Shown here: positions 7,632 through 16,666 of the stretch, one piece after another
How the letters are laid out: every line of letters begins with the position of its first letter
How positions within the stretch are numbered: the stretch's first letter is position 1
Assembly: GCA_018267825.1 (NCBI GenBank)
Contig: JAFDXR010000029.1
Span: 1 to 41,399 of the forward strand
Length of the DNA: 41,399 nucleotides
Reading direction: 5' to 3'
Source: Bacteroidota bacterium
GTDB taxonomy: Bacteria; Bacteroidota; Bacteroidia; B-17B0; Aurantibacillaceae
The notes under the pieces: model-generated
The model's database searches: none
What the model was told of the DNA's origin: nothing
The model's input: only the letters and a program-made list of their open reading frames with translations
Translations under genes and position numbers: made by a program

Positions 7632-8972
7632 GTCCAGTTTTTCTGTTTTAGAGAGCAGGTAGCGTATCCTGAAAAAAAGACAAACCGCTACAAAAAGTAA
7701 ACTGATGCTCAGGGCCAGCCAGATCCCGTAAACTTGCATATGCCACTCGAACCCGAAAAAATAAGCCAGTGGCAGTGCAATGAGCCAATATCCGAAAAAC
7801 GTGACCGCTGTCGGGTAACGCACATCTTCGAGGCCACGTAAAATACTGATTGCCACAACCTGAATACCATCAAAGAGTTGAAACATGGCTGCAAAAAGCA
7901 TCAGGTTAGAAGCCATTTCGATAATAGCGGGGTCGCTGCTAAATACCGACGACAACCAGTTATGCAACACCACAAACATCAGGGCCATGAACGACATGGT
8001 AATAAGTACAAGTTTAAAAGAATGCCGGACAGCGAGTTTAAGGTTCACTTTATCTTTTGATGCAGCAAATGTACTTACCTGTATGGTGGATGCCGCACCG
8101 AGTCCACTGGCAAACATAAAAGTAAAAGCAGCCATACTCAATGCTATACCATGCGAATCGAGCGATTCCTTGCCAAACACCCCAGACATGATGCCTGCTA
8201 TAGCAAATGCGGTTACTTCAAAAGTTGATTGCATGGCAAAGCCAATACCCATTCGTAATAATCCAAAAAAATGAGAGGCATTTATACTCACTTCTCTGAA
8301 ATAAACACGAAAGGAGTTTACAGCTTTCCGGTTGAACACAAATAGCAGGAAACTGAACCCCATAAATGTACGGGCAATAAATGTGGCCCAGCAGGAGCCC
8401 ATATATCCCATGGCAGGCAGTCCGCACTTGCCATAGATAAGCATATAGTTCAGGAGGATATTTAACAGATTTCCAACGATGCTGATATACATTGATGCCC
8501 GTGTATTGCTTAAGCCCTCGCAATATTGCTTGCAGGTAAAGAAAATGGAAATGGGGATGATGGAAAAAATAAGCACATCAAAAAAAGGAACAGCCAGCCT
8601 GACCACTTCCGCTTCCTGGCCCATATAGCCCAGTAATGGCGAGGAGATAAACAGAAGTACAAAAAGAATAACACCTACAAGCAGGTTTAACAACAGTCCA
8701 TTTTTGAACAAGGCTGCCTTTTGCCTATCGTCATTTGCCACGTGTGCATCTGCTGTTTGCGGGGTCATGGAAAAACTCATTCCGATGCTGAACACCAGCA
8801 AAATAATAAACAGGTTGTTCGACAGGATACCCGCTGCTTGTTCGGTTTTACCGATCTTTCCAAGAAAATAATTATCGACAATACCAGTAAGTACATGCCC
8901 GACCTGGGCTGCAACGATAGGCAGCGACAATTTCACCATCTGCCTGGTATGATTATAAGACATGTGATTCAA
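7626..8972 (-). CDS. MATE family multidrug/toxin efflux transporter
   Basis: This 448-residue inner-membrane protein has the twelve-helix pattern of MATE (NorM-like) Na+- or H+-coupled drug exporters. The N-terminal LSLPIVAAQVGHVLTGIVDN is the typical helix-1 region. The second half repeats the fold, with GIGFAMQSTFEVTAFAI as its first helix. Start is ATG at 8972; an in-frame ATG at 8963 is a possible alternative. It lies 60 bp downstream of the LytTR regulator on the same strand, with a possible promoter of its own. Substrate cannot be inferred; toxic metabolites or glycan precursors are only guesses. Confidence 0.88.
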   Translation of the reverse strand: MNHMSYNHTRQMVKLSLPIVAAQVGHVLTGIVDNYFLGKIGKTEQAAGILSNNLFIILLVFSIGMSFSMTPQTADAHVANDDRQKAALFKNGLLLNLLVGVILFVLLFISSPLLGYMGQEAEVVRLAVPFFDVLIFSIIPISIFFTCKQYCEGLSNTRASMYISIVGNLLNILLNYMLIYGKCGLPAMGYMGSCWATFIARTFMGFSFLLFVFNRKAVNSFRVYFREVSINASHFFGLLRMGIGFAMQSTFEVTAFAIAGIMSGVFGKESLDSHGIALSMAAFTFMFASGLGAASTIQVSTFAASKDKVNLKLAVRHSFKLVLITMSFMALMFVVLHNWLSSVFSSDPAIIEMASNLMLFAAMFQLFDGIQVVAISILRGLEDVRYPTAVTFFGYWLIALPLAYFFGFEWHMQVYGIWLALSISLLFVAVCLFFRIRYLLSKTEKLDL

Positions 8973-8984
8973 CGAAAAAAACCG

Positions 8985-8992
8985 TAAAGCTA
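8985..8992 (-). promoter_or_regulatory. possible -7 box for the MATE gene
   Basis: The minus strand reads TAGCTTTA, matching TAnnTTTA, 12 bp before the MATE start codon. No well-placed -33 element is visible, so this is a weak call. Confidence 0.35.
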
Positions 8993-9032
8993 CGCATTTT
9001 CCGCGCTGAAATGGGTACTGCAGCAGGGTTAT

Positions 9033-9791
9033 TTATAATCCCAGGTGTTTTATGACACTCAGTACTTCGGCTTTTTTGCGGCGGGATACTTCAAAACTCT
9101 GATCAATGTTCAGTGTGATGATACAGGAATCGCCTTTGGTATAACTCCGGATGAATGAAGTATTTATTATGACGCTTCGATTGACTCTCACAAACAGGTT
9201 ACTGCTTTGAAGAGCAGTTTCAAATGCTTTTAATTCTTTGGTGGATGTATATTTGCGATTGTCTTTGAGTACCAATTCGCAATACCCGTCTTTTGCTTCA
9301 ATAAACACTGTATCGGCGATACTGATAAAGATAACCCGGCCCTGATAATGTACGGATACTTTATTCATTAATTCATTTTTCTCGGACAGGGTTTGTAAGA
9401 AATGGTAAACGACATCTTCTCCCTGATTTGACTGAATTTTCAATATGGTTTTTTGTACACATTGAATAAGCTTTGTAAAATCTATCGGCTTGAGGATATA
9501 CCCCACTGCATTGAATTCAAATGCATGGATGGCATATTGATCATACGCGGTTACAAAGATAACTTCGAAAGGAATTTCCTTGAACCGTTTTAAAAGATCA
9601 AACCCTGTTTCACCGGGCATTTTCACATCCAGGAAAACAAGGTTTGGTTTATGTTCCAGCAGAAGTTTATAGGCATTTTCTGCGTTTTCAGCTTCTGCCA
9701 CTACTTCTATTTCGGAAAAATACCGTTCCAAGAGGGTTCTCAGTATATCCCTATTATGACGTTCGTCGTCAATGATAATTGCATTAATCAT
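9033..9791 (-). CDS. LytTR-family response regulator
   Basis: This 252-residue response regulator pairs with the kinase just upstream. Residues 1-120 form a receiver domain with acidic Asp8/Asp9, phospho-acceptor Asp55 in FLDVKMPG, Thr81 and Lys101 in ILKPID. Residues about 145-250 are a LytTR DNA-binding domain, containing FIEAKDGYCEL and FVRVNRSVIINTSFI. The family binds direct repeats upstream of targets, often for exopolysaccharide or cell-wall genes. The start codon overlaps the kinase gene by 8 bp. As it follows rfbFGH with no large gap, a role in glycan gene control is plausible but unproven. Confidence 0.93.
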   Translation of the reverse strand: MINAIIIDDERHNRDILRTLLERYFSEIEVVAEAENAENAYKLLLEHKPNLVFLDVKMPGETGFDLLKRFKEIPFEVIFVTAYDQYAIHAFEFNAVGYILKPIDFTKLIQCVQKTILKIQSNQGEDVVYHFLQTLSEKNELMNKVSVHYQGRVIFISIADTVFIEAKDGYCELVLKDNRKYTSTKELKAFETALQSSNLFVRVNRSVIINTSFIRSYTKGDSCIITLNIDQSFEVSRRKKAEVLSVIKHLGL

Positions 9792-11301
9792 GGTACGTAA
9801 ATCGAATAATTACTTTGGTGCCTGCTGGCTCGCCGTGGGTCCCTTTCAGGTCAATGATTTCGAACCTATAGTTGGCCTCACGATCTGTTTTATTCAGGGT
9901 ATTCAGTTTATCATTAACCAGCCTGGTGCCATGAGAACTGGCTTTTGGATGAAGGCCCGATGTTGTTCGCCCCACGCCATTATCTGTTATCTCGATGCAA
10001 AGATCGGGGCCTTGCTGGTAAACCGATACTTTTAAATGGGGTAACCTCACATTGTTCAGAGGCAGGAGGCCGTGCCAGACAGCATTTTCTATGAAAGGCT
10101 GGGTAATGAGCGAAGGGATATTAATGTCGTCGGTATTTATTCCGGGTTGTACTACCAGTTCGAAGTCAAATTTATTTTTGAAACGTAATTGTTCGAGTTC
10201 CACATTAAGCCTCATCATTTCCAGTTCTTCCTTCAGACTTATAAAAACCCTATCGGAATAGTTGAGTATGGTTCGCAGGAAAAAACTGAATTTTGCGAGG
10301 TACTGAGCTGCAGTATCAATTTGATTCTGATAAATCATATCCTGTATAGCGGCAATACAGTTAGACACAAAATGAGGGTTCATTTGTGCTCTGAAAACCT
10401 TCATTTCCAGGTCATGAATATGCTGATAAAGTTCAAACTGTTCTTTTTGTTTTTTAAGCATACGCTTATTTCTGACTATAATTATGGCTATAACGATTCC
10501 GAAGAATAAAGCGACAAAGCTATAACGGACTATTTCCTGAATTATTCTGTGCCTGGAATTAGGATCGGGTTCATTGTATAATTCTTTAACCTCATTAGCG
10601 GAAAGTACCCGGTGATAAATTCTTATATCGTCGAAAACGCCCTGAGCGAAACGTTCGTTTTTAACGCTTGCAGTATGTCCCAAAACAACAGAATCCGTTT
10701 TCAGAAACGTTGTTTCAAAGTTCTTTGGTACTTTATTCTGCAAGATGCCATTCACATAGAAAGCATACTCCCTCTCGTTATTGGTAACAACCAGGTGATA
10801 CCACTGTCCAAAGCGAATCTTTTCCCTGGAAAAGATAATGGCCTCCTCGGTGGAATCTTTGGTTGTAGCCGTTCCAAAAAAACCACTATATGACTCATAT
10901 GCAATAGAATATGCATCTATAAAATCATCGCCGGGGCCGTTTTTGGTAATGAAAATAGGGTTGCTGTCATATCCTTTTCCGGTATAGACTCTCCTATCCA
11001 GTTTCACCCAAAGTGATATGGTTCCGTGAGGAGGTTTGAGAAGGTCTGATGTCCCCAGATTCAGGTAACTTGCATTATGCCCTTGTATATAAACAGCGGC
11101 GTTATCATTGCCAAACCGGTCGGATGTCATGGTTACCCCAACACCTTTAACGATCGAACGGTTTTCTTTTTCCCTGAGTTCGTGTTCATTAAAGTCAAAA
11201 ACAAGACATAGATTAGTATCTATCTGGGCAATAGTATGCACAGATATGAATAAAAGCAATAAACACGGGAGTGAGCCAACTAAAAACCTGGGGCGAAGCA
11301 T
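9784..11301 (-). CDS. LamG-domain sensor histidine kinase (LytS/YehU-type catalytic core)
   Basis: This 505-residue membrane kinase has a signal peptide (about 1-25) and a periplasmic LamG/concanavalin-like domain at about 30-240. A single membrane helix (258-276) is followed by a short coiled coil and a His_kinase core. The phospho-histidine is His310 in RAQMNPHFVSN, where the usual motif reads MNPHFLFN. The N box is PFIENAVWHG around Asn406 and the G1 box is ITDNGVGR at 438-445. The LamG domain suggests sensing of a carbohydrate or other surface polymer. It lies 19 bp after rfbH and overlaps the response regulator, so it is probably expressed with the CDP-sugar genes. Confidence 0.9.
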   Translation of the reverse strand: MLRPRFLVGSLPCLLLLFISVHTIAQIDTNLCLVFDFNEHELREKENRSIVKGVGVTMTSDRFGNDNAAVYIQGHNASYLNLGTSDLLKPPHGTISLWVKLDRRVYTGKGYDSNPIFITKNGPGDDFIDAYSIAYESYSGFFGTATTKDSTEEAIIFSREKIRFGQWYHLVVTNNEREYAFYVNGILQNKVPKNFETTFLKTDSVVLGHTASVKNERFAQGVFDDIRIYHRVLSANEVKELYNEPDPNSRHRIIQEIVRYSFVALFFGIVIAIIIVRNKRMLKKQKEQFELYQHIHDLEMKVFRAQMNPHFVSNCIAAIQDMIYQNQIDTAAQYLAKFSFFLRTILNYSDRVFISLKEELEMMRLNVELEQLRFKNKFDFELVVQPGINTDDINIPSLITQPFIENAVWHGLLPLNNVRLPHLKVSVYQQGPDLCIEITDNGVGRTTSGLHPKASSHGTRLVNDKLNTLNKTDREANYRFEIIDLKGTHGEPAGTKVIIRFTYHD

Positions 11302-11320
11302 AGCTCAAAATATTTGAAAA

Positions 11321-12628
11321 TCAGACCAAAATCTCATCAAAACACTGGCACATATAGGCGATCATTTCGTCGTTGATCATCGGTGTGACACCGATCCAGA
11401 AGGTGTCGTTTACAATGATATCGGTGTTTGGCAGATCGCCTACCACGCGGTAATCATAATCCTTGAAGTAAGGCTGTTTCCGCAGATCGCCTGCAAATAA
11501 TAAACGGGTGGCGATTTTTTTATCATTGAGTTTTTGAACCAGGTCGTTGCGAGTGATGCCAGCATTTTTTTTGACGGTAATTAAAAAGCCAAACCAGCTG
11601 GGCGCTGCATTTACAGTAGCCTTTGGCAATATTAATTTATCACTGTGTTTGGCAAGTCCCTCACTCAACCGTTCAAAATTATGTCGGCGCGTCTCCACAA
11701 ATGCATCCAGTTTCTGTAACTGGGCAAGTCCGAGGGCCGCCTGCATGTCGGTGATTTTGAGGTTAAAACCCTGGCGTGAGTAGATATACTTATGATCGTA
11801 TCCCATAGGCAAATCGCCCAGTTGCTGACAAAAGCGTTTTCCGCATGTATTGTCTTTGCCTGGTTCGCACCAGCAGTCGCGGCCCCAGTCGCGAAACGAT
11901 TCCATGATGGTTTTGAGTTTCGAATTGGAGGTGAATACAGCTCCACCTTCGCCCATGGTGATGTGATGTGCCGGATAAAAGCTCAGTGTAGCTACATCGC
12001 CGAATGTACCAACGTGTTTTCCGTTGTAGGTAGCGCCGAGTGCATCGCAGCAATCTTCCATCAGCCAGAGGTCGTATTTTTTGCAAAAAGCGGTGATGGC
12101 TTCCAGATCAAATGTATTGCCGAGGGTATGCGCTATAACAACGGCTTTTGTTTTATGACTCAGTGCTTTTTCGAGGTAGCTGACATCTACCTGGTAGGTT
12201 GGAATATCGACATCAATAAATACGGGCACTGCGCCATATTGCAAAATGGGGTTGATGGTGGTAGGAAACGATGCCGCAACGGTAATTACCTCATCGCCGG
12301 GTTTAATGGCTTCTTCGCCCAGTTCTTTGGCGGTGAGGGCTGAAAATGCGACCAGATTGGCCGAAGACCCGCTATTGACGGTAAGTACCGATTTCACGTT
12401 GATGTATTTGGCCAGTTTCTTTTCGAACTCCGTGTTAAACTTACCGGTGGTGAACCACGCATCCAATGCGGAGTCTGTAATATAGGTAAGCTCCTGGTGA
12501 TCGAAAACCTTACCGCTTACCGGAACAGCTGATTCGCCCGGAACAAACGGTTTTGCTTTAAAAGCCTCATCGTGATATTCTTTGATGAGGGCATGTATCT
12601 GGTGTTTTATTTCTAATAATCGCGACAT
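11321..12628 (-). CDS. rfbH: CDP-4-keto-6-deoxyglucose-3-dehydrase (E1)
   Basis: RfbH/DdhC removes the 3-hydroxyl of CDP-4-keto-6-deoxyglucose using PMP and a [2Fe-2S] cluster, committing the sugar to the 3,6-dideoxyhexose branch. From ATG 12628 the protein has 435 residues. That ATG starts one base after the rfbG stop; the in-frame ATG at 12661 lies inside rfbG. The usual aminotransferase lysine is replaced by His221 in SFYPAHHITMGEGG, the hallmark of E1. Cys252, Cys254, Cys262 and Cys267 match the four cluster cysteines known in Yersinia E1 with a one-residue offset, supporting this start. E1 needs a flavin/iron-sulfur reductase (E3), which is not in the window. Confidence 0.95.
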   Translation of the reverse strand: MSRLLEIKHQIHALIKEYHDEAFKAKPFVPGESAVPVSGKVFDHQELTYITDSALDAWFTTGKFNTEFEKKLAKYINVKSVLTVNSGSSANLVAFSALTAKELGEEAIKPGDEVITVAASFPTTINPILQYGAVPVFIDVDIPTYQVDVSYLEKALSHKTKAVVIAHTLGNTFDLEAITAFCKKYDLWLMEDCCDALGATYNGKHVGTFGDVATLSFYPAHHITMGEGGAVFTSNSKLKTIMESFRDWGRDCWCEPGKDNTCGKRFCQQLGDLPMGYDHKYIYSRQGFNLKITDMQAALGLAQLQKLDAFVETRRHNFERLSEGLAKHSDKLILPKATVNAAPSWFGFLITVKKNAGITRNDLVQKLNDKKIATRLLFAGDLRKQPYFKDYDYRVVGDLPNTDIIVNDTFWIGVTPMINDEMIAYMCQCFDEILV

Positions 12629-12629
12629 G

Positions 12630-13694
12630 TCAGTGTTTACAATATGCATTGATCTGCTCAACGCGTGATTGATAAATATTTCCTTTTTCCTCTATTTCGA
12701 AGAGGTAGCCATCTATTGTAAATGCGATGGTTTGTTCAAAGTTCAGCTTCGGCTTCCAGCCCAGCAGATTTACGGCCTTCGTAATATCCAGCTTCAGGAG
12801 GCCTGCTTCGTGAAGCTTTTCGCCGGTCTCGGGTGCATCTATTTTCAATGAGGGGATACGTGTTTTCACCTGGTTAACAACGTTGCCCACTGTATAGTTT
12901 TCGTAAGCGGCCGGACCGAAGTTCCATCCACCGGTAAAATGTTTACCGTCTGTCAGCAGTTTTTCTCCAAGCTTAAGGTATCCGAACAAAGGCTCCAGTA
13001 CAAACTGCCAGGGCCTTACCGAGGCAGGATTACGAATCACGGAGATACTGTTGGTCATATAGGCACGCATCATATCGGGTATGATCCGATTATCGGCCCA
13101 ATCCCCGCCGCCGATCACATTTCCGGCTCGAGCCGATGCTACATGAGCTGTACCGGGTTTTGAGAAGAAAGATTTAATATAAGATGCGGTGATCAATTCC
13201 GAACAGCCTTTTGAAGCGCTGTAAGGATCATCGCCTCCCATGGGATCATTTTCGCGGTAGCCCCACACCCATTCATTATTCTGATAACACTTATCGGTAG
13301 TGACATTGATTGCTGCTTTCACAGAAGAGCATTGACGTACGGCTTCAAAAAAATTGACCGTTCCCATCAGGTTCGTTTCAAAATTGTAATGTGGGTTATT
13401 GTATGATTCGATAACCAGAGGCTGTGCAGCCAGGTGAAAAGCAACATCTGGTTTTACGGTATTAAAAAAACTGATGAGTTTTTCTTTATCCCGTATATCG
13501 CCATCGGCATGATGAATGCGGGACTGGAGGCCGCATGTCACGTAGTTATCCCTGGACGATGTCGCTGGCAGGGCATAGCCATACACATCGGCTCCCATTT
13601 CTTTCAGCCAGATGCAGAGCCATGATCCTTTGAAGCCGGTATCTCCGGTAACAAGTACTTTTTTCCCTTTATATATGCCGTCGAACAGATCCAT
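12630..13694 (-). CDS. rfbG: CDP-glucose 4,6-dehydratase
   Basis: RfbG (DdhB) oxidises and dehydrates CDP-glucose to CDP-4-keto-6-deoxyglucose with bound NAD. From ATG 13694 the protein has 354 residues. This start lies 2 bp after the rfbF stop and gives an N-terminal length close to that of Salmonella RfbG; an in-frame ATG at 13715 would overlap rfbF. The Rossmann motif VTGDTGFKGSWL is at about 15-26. The active-site triad TDK is at about 133-135 (VTTDKCYQN), and Tyr158 and Lys162 form YSASK. It sits between rfbF and rfbH in pathway order. Confidence 0.95.
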   Translation of the reverse strand: MDLFDGIYKGKKVLVTGDTGFKGSWLCIWLKEMGADVYGYALPATSSRDNYVTCGLQSRIHHADGDIRDKEKLISFFNTVKPDVAFHLAAQPLVIESYNNPHYNFETNLMGTVNFFEAVRQCSSVKAAINVTTDKCYQNNEWVWGYRENDPMGGDDPYSASKGCSELITASYIKSFFSKPGTAHVASARAGNVIGGGDWADNRIIPDMMRAYMTNSISVIRNPASVRPWQFVLEPLFGYLKLGEKLLTDGKHFTGGWNFGPAAYENYTVGNVVNQVKTRIPSLKIDAPETGEKLHEAGLLKLDITKAVNLLGWKPKLNFEQTIAFTIDGYLFEIEEKGNIYQSRVEQINAYCKH

Positions 13695-13696
13695 GT

Positions 13697-14476
13697 TTAT
13701 TTCCAGGTTTTCCACTCGGCCTGATTGCTCTGCCAGAGTGCTTCGAGTTCTATTTTATCGCGGATGGCATCCATACATTTCCAGAAACCATTGTGTTTAT
13801 ACGCTGATAACTGACCATCTTCAGCAATTTCGATCAGTGGTTTCTTTTCCCATTGCACCTGATCCATATCTCCATCGAGGTATTTGAAAATTCCGGGTTC
13901 AAGCACAAAGAATCCACCATTGATCCACATGCCGTCTCCCACCGGTTTTTCCTGGAAGGATTTCACCTGTCCCTGCTCGTCGGTTTCGAGATTCCCAAAG
14001 CGGCCGGGTAATTGAATGGAGGTCAGTGTGGCCAGTTTGCCGGATTTCTTATGAAACTGGATCAGCTCTTGGATATTCACATCAGATACACCATCGCCAT
14101 AGGTGAGCATAAACGGGCCATCTCCTAAATATTGCTTCACACGTTTAATGCGACCTGCCGTGTTGGTATTGATCCCGGTATCTACCAGGGTTACCTTCCA
14201 GTTTTCGGAGCCCGAGTTATGGACTTCCATTTTATTATTGGCCAGATCGAAGGTTACATCGGTCTGATGCAAAAAATAATTGGCGAAATATTCTTTAATA
14301 ACGTAGCCTTTATACCCGCAGCAGACCACAAATTCATTGAATCCGTAGTGACTATATATTTTCATGATATGCCAGAGAATGGGCTTGCCGCCTATTTCCA
14401 CCATGGGTTTAGGCCTTACATCTGTTTCTTCTGACAAACGGGTTCCTAAGCCTCCTGCTAATATGACAACTTTCAT
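13697..14476 (-). CDS. rfbF: glucose-1-phosphate cytidylyltransferase
   Basis: RfbF (DdhA) joins CTP and glucose 1-phosphate to give CDP-glucose, the first step of the CDP-dideoxyhexose pathway. The 259-residue protein has the nucleotide-binding signature LAGGLGTRLSEET at 6-18 and the basic RPKPMVEIG at 21-29. Metal-binding Asp128 lies in YGDGVSDV. Length equals that of Salmonella RfbF (257). It is first in the minus-strand series rfbF-rfbG-rfbH. A shorter, altered paralogue lies at 17862. I found no convincing -7 box in the 165 bp upstream. Confidence 0.96.
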   Translation of the reverse strand: MKVVILAGGLGTRLSEETDVRPKPMVEIGGKPILWHIMKIYSHYGFNEFVVCCGYKGYVIKEYFANYFLHQTDVTFDLANNKMEVHNSGSENWKVTLVDTGINTNTAGRIKRVKQYLGDGPFMLTYGDGVSDVNIQELIQFHKKSGKLATLTSIQLPGRFGNLETDEQGQVKSFQEKPVGDGMWINGGFFVLEPGIFKYLDGDMDQVQWEKKPLIEIAEDGQLSAYKHNGFWKCMDAIRDKIELEALWQSNQAEWKTWK

Positions 14477-14629
14477 GGTTTGAATATAAAAAAATCCCCG
14501 CGATAATTAAAATGCTACAGGTTTAGTGTTAGCTATAGGCCTTTACTAAAGTAAGAGTATTTTGTTTCTATATTCCCTATCCGGGATGTTTTTTTGACAC
14601 CTTCCTTATTAAGATCATTTTAAAATACG

Positions 14630-14637
14630 TACATTTA
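14630..14637 (+). promoter_or_regulatory. possible -7 box for the LamG/T9SS protein
   Basis: TACATTTA lies only 4 bp before the ATG at 14642 and is the same octamer as that before mdh. If used, the message would be almost leaderless. No TTG is found at the expected -33 distance. Confidence 0.35.
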
Positions 14638-14641
14638 ATTC

Positions 14642-15709
14642 ATGAGTATTCAGCGGTATACCGTTATCCTATTGATTATTATAACAACGATGCAGTCCGG
14701 ATACGCTCAAGGCATTCCTTCACAGGGGCTCGTGGGCTGTTATCCTTTTGATGGCAATGCCAACGACTATAGCGGCAACAATAACCATGGCACACCTATG
14801 GGAGCCACACTTACCACAAACCGTTTTAACCAACCTAACCGGGCTTACGATTTTAACGGTATCGACAATTACATTCTTGTTAACACAAGTAACACCCTCG
14901 ATAGCATTGAACTACTGAACTCTGTTTCCATTGCAGGCTGGATATATATACGCAACTGGTATCAAGGTTGGAATATTTTCAACATGATGAATCGCTACCG
15001 AGTGATCGATGATGATGGTTGGTCTTTTGAGGTTGCAGATAAATGGTCGCACATGCTGGTTTTTGCGCCTACATTTTCCAGTTTCTCAGGAGCCCCATGG
15101 TCACCGAGTTTTAACACCTGGTATCATGTAGCAATAACAAACAATAAAGCAGGTGATGACAGCATACGGTTTTATGTAAACGGTTTAAAAATATACACTG
15201 AAAAAGCCCCGCAACCCATACCAAACACGAACCATGGCCCGCTATATTTCGGATGGAGCCGGTTCAGTGTCGATGAATTTTCAGATGGGAAGCTCGATAA
15301 TTTCTATATATACAACAGAGCTTTAAGTGACGCTGAAATTCAGATTTTATATCACGATACCAGTGGATGTTCCATTGCACCCTCCCCTACCGTAACTCCG
15401 CCACCGGCATCAGACACAACAAAAACCTGTGGTGTTCTGGTAGATTCCATTCCAAACGTGTTTACCCCTAACGATGATCATGTGAATGATCGCTTTTACA
15501 TTCCTTTAACTTCGTCAAAATGCCCTGAAAAAGGCATATTCACAATATATGATCGTTGGGGCCTGGTTATTTTTAAATCGGAAGTTTCTGGACAAACATT
15601 TTGGGACGGCCGTACTACAAGTGGTGAAAAAGCTGTAGATGGTGCCTATTTCTATATCATTCGGTTCGATGAAAAAACGTACCGGGGTGTTGTTCAGCTT
15701 TTTCGCTGA
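14642..15709 (+). CDS. secreted LamG-domain protein with T9SS type B sorting domain
   Basis: This 355-residue protein has a signal peptide (about 1-22, ending SGYAQ). A LamG/concanavalin-like domain at about 30-240 contains GCYPFDGNANDYSGNNNHG, and a Pro/Thr-rich linker spans about 248-258. The C-terminal domain at about 265-355 has VFTPNDDHVNDRF, IYDRWG and DGAYFYII. That C-terminus is the gliding-motility-associated type B signal for export through the type IX secretion system. The protein is therefore surface-exposed or released and may bind carbohydrate. Its LamG domain resembles that of the kinase at 9784-11301: GATLTTNRF here and GVTMTSDRF there. It is divergent from rfbF and transcribed alone. 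Its ligand is unknown. Confidence 0.85.
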   Translation: MSIQRYTVILLIIITTMQSGYAQGIPSQGLVGCYPFDGNANDYSGNNNHGTPMGATLTTNRFNQPNRAYDFNGIDNYILVNTSNTLDSIELLNSVSIAGWIYIRNWYQGWNIFNMMNRYRVIDDDGWSFEVADKWSHMLVFAPTFSSFSGAPWSPSFNTWYHVAITNNKAGDDSIRFYVNGLKIYTEKAPQPIPNTNHGPLYFGWSRFSVDEFSDGKLDNFYIYNRALSDAEIQILYHDTSGCSIAPSPTVTPPPASDTTKTCGVLVDSIPNVFTPNDDHVNDRFYIPLTSSKCPEKGIFTIYDRWGLVIFKSEVSGQTFWDGRTTSGEKAVDGAYFYIIRFDEKTYRGVVQLFR

Positions 15710-15711
15710 TT

Positions 15712-16647
15712 TTAAAAATTGAGTCTTTCCTTTTCAATAACCAAAGGCCGTTTGCGGATTTGTGTATGAATGGCTCCGATATATTCACCAATGATACCTA
15801 TGAAAAACAATTGAACGGATGAGAAAAAGAAAACACCAATCACCATCGGTGCGATACCAACGGAAAATTCGTACCAGAAAATTAGCTTATAGACAAAATA
15901 TCCCAACGCTACCAGCAAACTCAGGATGGATGAGAAAAAGCCTATGAATGCGGAGAGTCGAAGTGGCAATTTGGAATGACTTGTAAAACCAAGCATCGCC
16001 ACGTCATAAAGCTTAAAGAAATTAGCGCTTGATTTGCCCGCAAAACGCTTCGGCTGTTCATATGGAATTTCGTAGCGTTTGAATCCAAGCTCGGAAACCA
16101 GTCCTCTCAGGTATGGATACTGATCATCCAGGTTCCGGATAATGGATATAAATTTTTGATCATAAAGTCCGAAACCCGTAAAATTCTTAATGGTTGCCTC
16201 TCCATCAGAAGCACTTGCAAGCATTTTGTAAAAGAATTTCCGAACGGCAAACATTAAAGGATTTTCCTTGCTCTGTTTTTTAATGCCGATCACCACTTTA
16301 TATCCTTCTTCCCATTTCTCAAGAAATTGGGGGATCATTTGCGGTGGTTCCTGAAAATCGGACACCATATAGATAACAGCATCCCCGTAACATTGGATAA
16401 GGCCATGAAACGGAGAACGAATCCACCCAAAATTACGTTCGTTAAAAATCACCTTTACATGTTTATCAACAGCTGCTATTTCACGAAGGATGTCGGGGGT
16501 TTTATCAGTAGAGCAATTATCGATAAGCACATGCTCGTATGTATACTGTGGCAACTTGTCAAAAATACCACGTATGGTTTCTATCAGCAGGCGTACGTTG
16601 CCTTCCTCATTATAACACGGCGTAATAACCGAAATGTGCTTTTTCAT
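15712..16647 (-). CDS. family 2 glycosyltransferase, polyprenyl-phosphate type (DPM1/GtrB-like)
   Basis: This 311-residue protein combines an N-terminal GT2 domain with two C-terminal membrane helices (about 225-256 and 262-290), the layout of GtrB/ArnC-like enzymes. Such enzymes transfer a sugar from an NDP donor to undecaprenyl phosphate on the cytoplasmic face. Motifs are VITPCYNEEGN at 7-17, LIDNCSTDKT at 41-50 and the metal-binding region VSDFQEPP at 95-102. Its stop lies 2 bp from that of the convergent LamG gene, and its start is divergent from the nine-gene operon. The sugar is unknown. A role in decorating the glycan made by this locus is inferred. Confidence 0.9.
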   Translation of the reverse strand: MKKHISVITPCYNEEGNVRLLIETIRGIFDKLPQYTYEHVLIDNCSTDKTPDILREIAAVDKHVKVIFNERNFGWIRSPFHGLIQCYGDAVIYMVSDFQEPPQMIPQFLEKWEEGYKVVIGIKKQSKENPLMFAVRKFFYKMLASASDGEATIKNFTGFGLYDQKFISIIRNLDDQYPYLRGLVSELGFKRYEIPYEQPKRFAGKSSANFFKLYDVAMLGFTSHSKLPLRLSAFIGFFSSILSLLVALGYFVYKLIFWYEFSVGIAPMVIGVFFFSSVQLFFIGIIGEYIGAIHTQIRKRPLVIEKERLNF

Positions 16648-16658
16648 ATACCAACACT

Positions 16659-16666
16659 CAAAAATA
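16659..16666 (-). promoter_or_regulatory. -7 promoter box for the GT2 gene, inside a small inverted repeat
   Basis: The minus strand reads TATTTTTG, an exact TAnnTTTG match, 12 bp before the GT2 start. It is flanked by the arms AACACT (16653-16658) and AGTGTT (16666-16671), which could form an operator or a hairpin. Confidence 0.5.

Noticed and set aside
11792..12343. A 183-residue plus-strand frame inside rfbH
   Set aside because: It overlaps the conserved core of rfbH in antisense and has no motifs of its own.
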